The notes below the pieces were generated by a model. The model was not told the DNA's origin. It was given only the letters and a program-made list of their open reading frames with translations, and did no database searches. Positions 1 to 5,909 of a stretch of DNA of 6,711 nucleotides are shown piece by piece. Numbering within the stretch: the first letter of the stretch is position 1; the number at the start of each line of letters is the position of its first letter. Made by a program: the position numbers and the translations under genes. The DNA is taken from positions 1 through 6,711 of the forward strand of contig DCWG01000031.1 of assembly GCA_002327525.1 (NCBI GenBank), read 5' to 3'. Source of the DNA: Gammaproteobacteria bacterium UBA2168 (GTDB lineage Bacteria > Pseudomonadota > Gammaproteobacteria > Pseudomonadales > Azotimanducaceae).

Positions 1-1624
1 TATCCAACAAAAGCTCCGTGAGGTGCACGACGAAGCGCCCGGCTTCTGCGCCGTTGATGGCGCGGTGATCATAGCTCAGTGACAGGGGCAGCGTCTTACG
101 GGTTGCGAATTCCGTGCCATCCCACATGGGCCGCGTCGCGAGGCGTGCCACGCCGAGAATGGCAACCTCCGGAGCGTTGACGATGGGCGTGAATCCCGTG
201 CCGCCTATCGCACCAAGGCTTGAGACGGTGAAGGTGCCCCCTTGCAGCTCGGCCATGTCCAGTTTGCCTTCACGGGCACGATCCGCCAGATCGACGATTT
301 CCTCCGAGAGATCCCACACGCCCTTCTTGTCCGCCTCGCGCACCACAGGCACCAGCAATCCATCCGGTGTGTCCACCGCCATGCCGATGTTGTAGTAGCG
401 CTTGAGTATGAACCCCGATGCATCGGCGTTGAGCGATGCATTGAAGGTGGGGAATTCCTTCAGCGCGTAGCAGCAGGCCTTGATGATGAACGCGAGCGGA
501 GTGATCTTCGCTCCACGGTTCTGCGCCTCCGTTTTCAGCGACTGACGAAATGCCTCCAGTTCCGTCACGTCCGCCTCATCGTGTTGCGTTACATGGGCCA
601 CGTTGAGCCAGCTGCGGTGCAGATTGGCCGCGCCAGCCTTTCGTACCCTCGACATGGGCAGCTCTTCCACGGGGCCGAATTTGGCAAAGTCCACGACCGG
701 AATGGCTGGAATGCCGCCACCCGCAGTACTTTCGCTGGAGGATTCCGCACCGCCGGACATACGTTCTTTCACAAACGCCTTGACGTCGTCCTTGACGATA
801 CGTCCCCGGCCGCCGCTGCCCGCTACTTCCGATAGCCTCACTCCCAGTTCACGTGCCAGCCGACGTGTGGCAGGACCGGCATAAACCCGTGACGACGGCC
901 CGGTGTCCCGTACCGGAGCATGCACTGGGGGTTGCGTTTCTGCCGACAGTGCTTCACCCATAGACACCAGCATCTCAGCCGGACGTGGCTCCTGTACCCC
1001 CGCCGTTTCGGTTGCCAACTCGGTGGCAACCGCCGTACCGGACGCCACACGCAGCGTCGCCAACAAGGTACCCTCATCCACTTCGTCGCCTTCCTTGACG
1101 TGCAGGGCCAGCACCTCTCCGGAGCTGCCGGCGGGGATCTCCATGGACGCTTTGTCCGACTCGACGACGACGATTAAATCGTCGGGCTCGACCCGCGTGC
1201 CCGCCTGCACGCCCACCTCGATTACCACCACATCCTTTGCGTCACCAATGTCCGGTACCGATACGCTAACTTCCGTTTCACCACCACGATTCACCACCGG
1301 CTTGCGAGTGTCGGGCGCAGGTTGTACAGAGTCAACGCGCTTACCCCGTTTCGGGACTGGCTTCGCCGCCTCGGAATCCACGGCGCCTCTGCCGATGTCG
1401 ATACGGGCAATGGGCGCTCCTTCCGCCACCTCGTCGCCAATTGCGACGAGCAGCGTCTCGATGGTGCCAGCAATCCCTGCGGGCACTTCCATGGAGGCTT
1501 TGTCGGACTCGATGACCACAATGGCATCCTCTTCGCCCACGACATCTCCCGCTTGCACGCACAGTTCGATGACCTGCACCTCTTCCGCGTCGCCGATATT
1601 TGGAATTCGTATCTCAGTGCTCAT
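1..1624 (-). CDS. aceF: Pyruvate dehydrogenase E2, dihydrolipoamide acetyltransferase (3' end cut by the window edge)
   Basis: This is the E2 core of the cytoplasmic pyruvate dehydrogenase complex. It takes the acetyl group from E1 on a swinging lipoyl arm and passes it to CoA. The frame is open for 541 codons from the ATG at 1624-1622 to the window edge. Two lipoyl domains are visible (about residues 1-80 and 118-197), each with an ESDKASME motif whose lysine (K42, K158) is the lipoylation site. A peripheral-subunit-binding domain follows (about 247-283, with ATRRLARELG and GSGGRGRI). The catalytic domain (about 305 onward) includes TFTVSSLGAIGG and SYDHRAING, with H520 as catalytic base and N524 in the position that is Asp in many relatives. 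The text stops at LTELLLD. Related proteins continue for about six residues, so nearly the whole gene is present. It starts 5 bases after the aceE stop and has no clear Shine-Dalgarno sequence, which suggests translational coupling. Confidence 0.97.
   Translation of the reverse strand, partial: MSTEIRIPNIGDAEEVQVIELCVQAGDVVGEEDAIVVIESDKASMEVPAGIAGTIETLLVAIGDEVAEGAPIARIDIGRGAVDSEAAKPVPKRGKRVDSVQPAPDTRKPVVNRGGETEVSVSVPDIGDAKDVVVIEVGVQAGTRVEPDDLIVVVESDKASMEIPAGSSGEVLALHVKEGDEVDEGTLLATLRVASGTAVATELATETAGVQEPRPAEMLVSMGEALSAETQPPVHAPVRDTGPSSRVYAGPATRRLARELGVRLSEVAGSGGRGRIVKDDVKAFVKERMSGGAESSSESTAGGGIPAIPVVDFAKFGPVEELPMSRVRKAGAANLHRSWLNVAHVTQHDEADVTELEAFRQSLKTEAQNRGAKITPLAFIIKACCYALKEFPTFNASLNADASGFILKRYYNIGMAVDTPDGLLVPVVREADKKGVWDLSEEIVDLADRAREGKLDMAELQGGTFTVSSLGAIGGTGFTPIVNAPEVAILGVARLATRPMWDGTEFATRKTLPLSLSYDHRAINGAEAGRFVVHLTELLLD
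1034..1624 (-). repeat. Tandem pair of lipoyl domains within aceF
   Basis: Two homologous domains of about 80 codons lie at 1385-1624 and 1034-1273, offset by 116 residues (K42 against K158). Both carry the pattern P-x-IGDA near the start, VQAG, ESDKASME around the lipoyl lysine, PAG, and GDEV. They differ at many codon third positions, for example around the DKA motif, so the duplication is old rather than a recent copy. A charged, Pro- and Val-containing linker (about residues 82-117) joins them. Having two lipoyl domains falls within the one-to-three range known for bacterial AceF. Confidence 0.9.
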
Positions 1625-1629
1625 GAGGT

Positions 1630-4302
1630 TCAAACCGTTCGCGGATTGGTTTTCTCGGCATCGATGCCGAGCTTGTCGCGCGCTGCGCGTACCTTGTCCG
1701 CAGCCAGCTGTTGTGCGGAGGCCAGACTCGACAGGGCCGCTAGCGTGACAAAGCGTCGATCCACTTCGAAGAAGTGTCTGAGCGCGCTGCGTGTATCACT
1801 GCGTCCGAAGCCGTCCGTGCCCAGAATGTGACACGGTGCCCCAATGTAGGCCCGCAACGGTTCGGCCAGACTCTTCAGATAGTCACTGGCAATGACCACG
1901 GGCGCCTCGCCGGTGAGCAGCTTCCCAACGTGGCTCTCGCGGGGGGCCTCTTCCGGGTGCAGCAGATTCCATCTCGCGACATCGGCGCCATTGCGAGCCA
2001 ACTCGACGAAGCTGGTGACACTGTAGACCTCTGCACTGACCCCATAATCCGACTCGAGCATCTCCGCCGCCGCTTCGACTTCCCTCAAGATCGTACCGCT
2101 GCCGAGCAATCTCACCGTCGGACCCGAACCATTGCCATCGCGCAGGCGGTAAATGCCCCGTAGTATGTCTTGCGCCACTCCTTCCGGCATCGCTGGCTGC
2201 GGATAGCTCTCGTTCATCACTGTGACGTAGAAGAAGACATTCTCCTTCTCCGCCACCATACGCCTGAGACCATCCTGAATGATCACAGCCAGTTCGTACG
2301 CGTAGCATGGGTCGTAGCTCACACAGTTGGGGATGGCACCAGCCAGGACATGCGAATGCCCGTCTTGATGCTGTAACCCCTCACCATTCAGAGTGGTGCG
2401 CCCAGACGTCCCTCCCAACAGAAAGCCGCGCGCCTGCATATCGCCCGCAGCCCAGGCCAGATCGCCAATGCGCTGAAACCCGAACATCGAGTAGTAGATG
2501 TAAAACGGGATCAGCGTATAGCGGTGGGTGCTGTAGGAAGTGGCCGCGGCAATCCAACCCGACATGGCCCCGGCCTCGTTGATCCCCTCCTCCAGCACCT
2601 GGCCATCCCGGGACTCCCGATAGGCGGCGATCTCTTCCGAATCTTCCGGCTCGTAGAGTTGCCCCTCGGACGAATAGATACCGAGCCGGTGAAACATGCC
2701 CTCCATGCCGAACGTGCGGGCCTCGTCCGGCACTATGGGCACGATACGATCACCAAGGCCCTTGTCGCGCACCAAGGCGGCCAGTATGCGCACGAACGCC
2801 ATGGTCGTAGAGTTGGCGCGCTCCCCCGTACCCTTGAGCTGCGTTTCGAAGTATTCGAGCGGCGGCACCCCGATGGTTTCATCGGCCACCAGCCGTTGCG
2901 GGATGGAGCCTCCCAGCCGCTCTCGCTGTCTGCACATGTAGACCAGTTCAGGAGAATCTTCCTTTGGCCGGTAGTAGGGCACGTCCCCGAGTTCAGAGTC
3001 GGAAAGGGGGATATCGAAGCGATCGCGAAAGTGTTTCAACTCATCGAAATTGAGTTTCTTGACAGAATGCGTGTCGTTCTCCGACTCCCCCGCATCACCC
3101 ATCCCGTAGCCCTTGACCGTTTTCGCCAGAATCACCGTGGGCTCCCCCGAGTGATTGACGGCACGATGATAGGCCGCGTAGATCTTGAACGGATCGTGAC
3201 CGCCGCGATTCAATCTGTAGATGTCCTCATCACTCAGGTGCGACACCATCTCCAACAGTTCAGGGTAGGTACCGAAAAACGTCTCGCGTACGTAGGCACC
3301 GCCCTTCGCCTTGAAGTTCTGGTACTCGCCGTCCACCGTCTCGTTCATGCGCTGTTGCATGAGGCCGTGGGCATCCCGCGCGAACAGCGGATCCCACAAT
3401 CTTCCCCACACCACCTTGATGACGTTCCAGCCCGCTCCGCGAAAGTAGCCTTCCAATTCCTGAATGATTTTGCCGTTCCCCCTGACGGGACCATCCAAAC
3501 GCTGCAGATTGCAGTTGACCACGAAGATCAGGTTATCGAGTTTCTCCCGCCCCGCGAGTGCCAGGGCTCCCAACGACTCGGGTTCGTCACACTCTCCATC
3601 ACCGAGAAAGGCCCACACCTTACGGTCACCCATCGGTACCAGATCCCGGGCGTCGAGGTATTTCATGACATGCGCCTGATAGATCGCCTGCAGCGGTCCG
3701 AGACCCATACTCACGGTGGGAAACTGCCAGTAGTTGGGCATCAGCCAGGGGTGCGGGTATGAGGACAAACCCTCACCACCCACTTCTCGGCGAAAATTAT
3801 CGAGGTCCTCCTCGCTCAACCGCCCCTCGAGAAAAGAGCGCGCATACACGCCGGGTGCGGAGTGCCCCTGAAAATAGATCAGATCGCCCGTTGGATTACC
3901 TGCATCGTCTCTGCCAGGCCCGCGGAAAAAATAGTTGAAACCCACGTCATACAGGGTTGCCGACGAGGCGAAGCTCGATATGTGTCCGCCGAGGTCAGCC
4001 TCCTGACGATTGGCCCTCACCACCATGGCGAGCGCATTCCAGCGGATGAGCGAGCGGATTCGCCGCTCCATGAACAGATCCCCCGGCATGAAGGCTTCCT
4101 GACTCGACGGAATGGTGTTGCGATAAGGCGTCGTGATCGTGTAAGGCAAGCGCGCGCCGGTCCTTGTCATTCGTGCCGACAAGCGCTCAAGCAGGAAGTT
4201 GGCCCTGTCCACACCCGTATTTTCCAGTACGTACTCGAGCGAATCGAGCCACTCCCTGGTCTCCTGCGGATCCTCATCCTTGCGATCTCTCGAATACGCC
4301 AT
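1630..4302 (-). CDS. aceE: Pyruvate dehydrogenase E1 component, homodimeric type
   Basis: AceE is the thiamine-diphosphate-dependent E1 of the pyruvate dehydrogenase complex. It decarboxylates pyruvate and reductively acetylates the lipoyl groups of AceF. The product is 890 residues, against 887 in E. coli. The start was set at the ATG at 4302-4300, giving MAYSRDRKDED. The frame stays open 32 codons further upstream, but an AAGGAG lies 8 bases before this ATG, and the upstream part overlaps the kinase gene and looks unlike AceE. Visible motifs are H107 in GGHISS, the ThDP/Mg site GDGECDEPE (234-242) with NCNLQRLDGPV (263-273), the inner active-site loop MGDAGESEND and H412 (401-412), EEGINEAG (571-578) with the cofactor-activating glutamate, and GLQHQDGHSH (642-651). 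The C-terminal transketolase-like domain is complete, and no frameshift is seen. It lies 13 bases after the ROK kinase and 5 bases before aceF. Confidence 0.98.
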   Translation of the reverse strand: MAYSRDRKDEDPQETREWLDSLEYVLENTGVDRANFLLERLSARMTRTGARLPYTITTPYRNTIPSSQEAFMPGDLFMERRIRSLIRWNALAMVVRANRQEADLGGHISSFASSATLYDVGFNYFFRGPGRDDAGNPTGDLIYFQGHSAPGVYARSFLEGRLSEEDLDNFRREVGGEGLSSYPHPWLMPNYWQFPTVSMGLGPLQAIYQAHVMKYLDARDLVPMGDRKVWAFLGDGECDEPESLGALALAGREKLDNLIFVVNCNLQRLDGPVRGNGKIIQELEGYFRGAGWNVIKVVWGRLWDPLFARDAHGLMQQRMNETVDGEYQNFKAKGGAYVRETFFGTYPELLEMVSHLSDEDIYRLNRGGHDPFKIYAAYHRAVNHSGEPTVILAKTVKGYGMGDAGESENDTHSVKKLNFDELKHFRDRFDIPLSDSELGDVPYYRPKEDSPELVYMCRQRERLGGSIPQRLVADETIGVPPLEYFETQLKGTGERANSTTMAFVRILAALVRDKGLGDRIVPIVPDEARTFGMEGMFHRLGIYSSEGQLYEPEDSEEIAAYRESRDGQVLEEGINEAGAMSGWIAAATSYSTHRYTLIPFYIYYSMFGFQRIGDLAWAAGDMQARGFLLGGTSGRTTLNGEGLQHQDGHSHVLAGAIPNCVSYDPCYAYELAVIIQDGLRRMVAEKENVFFYVTVMNESYPQPAMPEGVAQDILRGIYRLRDGNGSGPTVRLLGSGTILREVEAAAEMLESDYGVSAEVYSVTSFVELARNGADVARWNLLHPEEAPRESHVGKLLTGEAPVVIASDYLKSLAEPLRAYIGAPCHILGTDGFGRSDTRSALRHFFEVDRRFVTLAALSSLASAQQLAADKVRAARDKLGIDAEKTNPRTV

Positions 4303-4310
4303 GCTGACTG

Positions 4311-4316
4311 CTCCTT
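4311..4316 (-). promoter_or_regulatory. Ribosome binding site of aceE
   Basis: On the minus strand the bases read AAGGAG, followed by an 8-base spacer and the ATG at 4302-4300. This is the clearest Shine-Dalgarno sequence in the window, and it decides the aceE start against the longer open frame upstream. Its first base is shared with the last base of the TGA stop codon of the kinase gene (4318-4316). Ribosomes finishing the kinase therefore terminate directly on the aceE initiation region. Confidence 0.85.
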
Positions 4317-5287
4317 CATTCCTGACAGGATGCTGTCCCGCCTGTACCACCGCCGCTCGACCAGCACAGCCGGGCTGCGCCTCGCACCCCACTGGCATCG
4401 CCCCAGCGAGGCCGCACGACCGGTGTCCGGCATCGTCCGGCGAACACGTGTTGCTCCATCAGCGGAACGATCTCGGCGTAGATCCTGTCTACATTGGAAA
4501 TACCTCCCCCCAACACGATGATATGCGGGTCCACGATGTTGACCACCTGTGATAGCGCCCCCGCTAGCATATGCATGTACACATCGAGCGTCTCGTGCGC
4601 CTCGGTGCTGCCACATCGGGCAATATGTTTCGCAGACACATCCTCGCCCCACAGTTCCCTGTGTGTGGCCGCCAGTCCGGGACCGCTGAGAAACATCTCG
4701 ACACAATCCACTTTCCCACAGTAGCAGCGTCGCGACTTCAGCGAGGTATCGGGTCCGCTGTTACCAGAGCGCCCACCTTTGCGCAAACGCATCGGCAACG
4801 GTGTGTGTCCCCACTCTCCGCTTAGTGCATTGGGCCCACGATGCAGCAGACCGTCAAATACGATCCCACCCCCGACGCCGGAACCCAGGATGACGCCGAA
4901 CACGCTGGCGTAACCCGCACCGGCCCCATCCCGGGCTTCCGACAGGACGAAACAGTCAGCGTCGTTGGCGAGCTTTATCGAACGCGCCAGTCGCACTTCG
5001 AGATCGCGCTTGAGCGGGCGCCCGTTGAGCCACACAGAGTTGCAGTTCTGCATGACCTCGCTTGCCGGACGCATGCTGCCCGGAGTGCCGATGCCAACCT
5101 CCAGCCGCTCACCTTTGCCATGCTCGCGCTCGAGGCTCTCCACCAAACCGGCAATAGCCTCAATGGTGTCTCGATAACGACCGCGCGGTGTATCGATGCG
5201 CAACTGGTCACGCACCGTGCCATTCCCATCCAATAGCACCCCGGCGATCTTGGTACCACCGAGATCGATGCCGATGGTGCTCTTCAC
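4316..5287 (-). CDS. ROK-family sugar kinase, most like fructokinase Mak
   Basis: This is a 323-residue cytoplasmic ROK kinase that uses ATP to phosphorylate a hexose. Visible features are the N-terminal phosphate-binding motif DLGGTK (8-13), LANDADCF with probable catalytic base D109, the glycine-rich ILGSGVGGGI (133-142), and GEWGH (157-161). Next come the ROK zinc site, likely H161 with C188, C190 and C195 in CYCGKVDC, and VDPHIIVLGGGISNVDR (252-268). From memory, NSVWLNGRPL, CYCGKVDC and IVLGGGISNVDR match E. coli Mak (fructose/mannose kinase) better than NagK, but ILGSGVGGGI is NagK-like, so the substrate is not settled. The start is GTG at 5287-5285. It overlaps the ampD stop in the string GTGA and puts DLGGTK at the expected distance. 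The C-terminus carries a Ser/Gly/Thr-rich tail of about 13 residues beyond where Mak ends. The gene is followed 13 bases later by aceE. Confidence 0.92.
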   Translation of the reverse strand: MKSTIGIDLGGTKIAGVLLDGNGTVRDQLRIDTPRGRYRDTIEAIAGLVESLEREHGKGERLEVGIGTPGSMRPASEVMQNCNSVWLNGRPLKRDLEVRLARSIKLANDADCFVLSEARDGAGAGYASVFGVILGSGVGGGIVFDGLLHRGPNALSGEWGHTPLPMRLRKGGRSGNSGPDTSLKSRRCYCGKVDCVEMFLSGPGLAATHRELWGEDVSAKHIARCGSTEAHETLDVYMHMLAGALSQVVNIVDPHIIVLGGGISNVDRIYAEIVPLMEQHVFAGRCRTPVVRPRWGDASGVRGAARLCWSSGGGTGGTASCQE

Positions 5288-5826
5288 GTGAACTTCAACG
5301 CCCGCGGCCAGTCGAACGCCGGTCCGGGATCGGTTTTGCGTCCCGGCGCCACTTCCTGATGTCCGACCACCGCGTCAGGTGACAGGCGGGGGTATTTCTT
5401 GAACAGGGCCGCGAGCACGGCACCAAGACGGCGATACTGCGCGCGGGTGTATGGTCGCTCATCCGTCCCTTCAAGTTCGATGCCAATGGAAAAATCGTTG
5501 CAGTTGCTTCTGCCCCGCCAACGGGAAACACCCGCATGCCACGCACGCTGATCCAGCGCCACGAACTGAGTGCATCTCCCACGACGATCGATATACAGGT
5601 GCGCCGACACAGGTACGCTGGCCAAACTGTCATAGCTTGGGTGTTTAGAGATATCGAGACGATTCAGAAACAGCGCTTCCACATCGCTGCCGCCGAATTC
5701 ACCCGGCGGCAGCGAGACATTGTGCACGACGACCAGCCCGATGTCCCGCCGATCGGGCCGTGGATCGCAGTTCGGCGAAGGCTTACGCTGGATTCGCGAG
5801 AACCAATGGTGTTTATCAACTCTCAC
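5284..5826 (-). CDS. ampD: 1,6-anhydro-N-acetylmuramyl-L-alanine amidase AmpD
   Basis: AmpD is a zinc amidase that removes the stem peptide from anhydro-MurNAc peptides returned to the cytoplasm during peptidoglycan recycling. In bacteria with AmpR/AmpC it also keeps beta-lactamase induction low. The product is 180 residues, against 183 in E. coli, and it aligns from end to end. Zinc ligands are likely H35 (VVHNVSLPPGEFGG), H156 (VGHQEVAPGRKTDPGPAFDW) and D166. E117 in SIGIELEGTDE and K164 fit the catalytic residues. There is no signal peptide, which favours the cytoplasmic AmpD over periplasmic paralogues. The start is GTG at 5826-5824. No ATG occurs upstream before the in-frame stop at 5862-5860, and the N-terminus (MRVDKHHWF) lines up with that of E. 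coli AmpD. The ribosome site is weak. The gene diverges from nadC, as in E. coli, but no ampE follows. Its stop overlaps the kinase start by 4 bases. Confidence 0.96.
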   Translation of the reverse strand: MRVDKHHWFSRIQRKPSPNCDPRPDRRDIGLVVVHNVSLPPGEFGGSDVEALFLNRLDISKHPSYDSLASVPVSAHLYIDRRGRCTQFVALDQRAWHAGVSRWRGRSNCNDFSIGIELEGTDERPYTRAQYRRLGAVLAALFKKYPRLSPDAVVGHQEVAPGRKTDPGPAFDWPRALKFT

Positions 5827-5905
5827 CCGACTCGCTCGTGATTCGCATCTCCAATGGAGCTATGCAGTAAAATCATCGTCGCATGAATGGACGAGAACCG
5901 ACAAA
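5827..5905. promoter_or_regulatory. Divergent ampD/nadC intergenic region
   Basis: These 79 bases separate the two divergent starts and are more A/T-rich in the middle than the flanking genes. On the plus strand TAAAAT (5868-5873) differs from the sigma-70 -10 consensus at one base, but no TTGACA-like box lies 16 to 19 bases upstream. On the minus strand only poor matches were seen, such as TTCATG with a 17-base spacer to CATAGC. An 11-base palindrome sits at 5849-5859. That this region holds promoters for both directions is inferred from the gene arrangement, and no individual promoter can be assigned confidently. Confidence 0.45.
5849..5859. repeat. Short perfect palindrome CTCCA-A-TGGAG between ampD and nadC
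   Basis: The bases form two 5-base inverted arms around a single central A. The element lies 23 bases upstream of the ampD GTG and 9 bases before the TAAAAT box facing nadC, where an operator could act. Symmetry does not extend beyond the arms, no second copy is visible in the region, and such a short palindrome can arise by chance. Confidence 0.4.
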
Positions 5906-5909
5906 TTGA
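5883..5909 (+). other. Possible 8-codon mini-ORF before nadC
   Basis: An ATG at 5883 opens a frame encoding MNGREPTN and stops at TGA 5907-5909. The stop overlaps the likely TTG start of nadC (5906-5908) in the string TTGA, the geometry seen in translational coupling. No convincing Shine-Dalgarno sequence precedes the ATG, although a transcript starting just after the TAAAAT box would be nearly leaderless. It could equally be chance, or the trace of a one-base deletion that separated the original ATG from nadC. Confidence 0.2.

Noticed and set aside
1625..1629. Terminator or processing site between aceE and aceF
   Set aside because: Only five bases separate the genes, and there is no stem followed by a T run.
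242..1831. Several plus-strand open frames of 170 to 280 codons opposite aceF
   Set aside because: They are Ser/Thr/Pro-rich or low-complexity shadows of aceF codons with no start-site support, while the minus strand encodes a complete E2 domain order.
2524..3762. A 412-codon open frame on the plus strand opposite aceE
   Set aside because: It lies wholly inside aceE, which has full-length family motifs on the other strand. The plus-strand protein shows no recognisable domain and is typical of antisense frames in G+C-rich coding DNA.
4303..4398. A 32-residue upstream extension of AceE
   Set aside because: It overlaps the kinase C-terminus, lacks resemblance to AceE, and the ATG at 4302 has a strong ribosome site and the usual AceE N-terminus.
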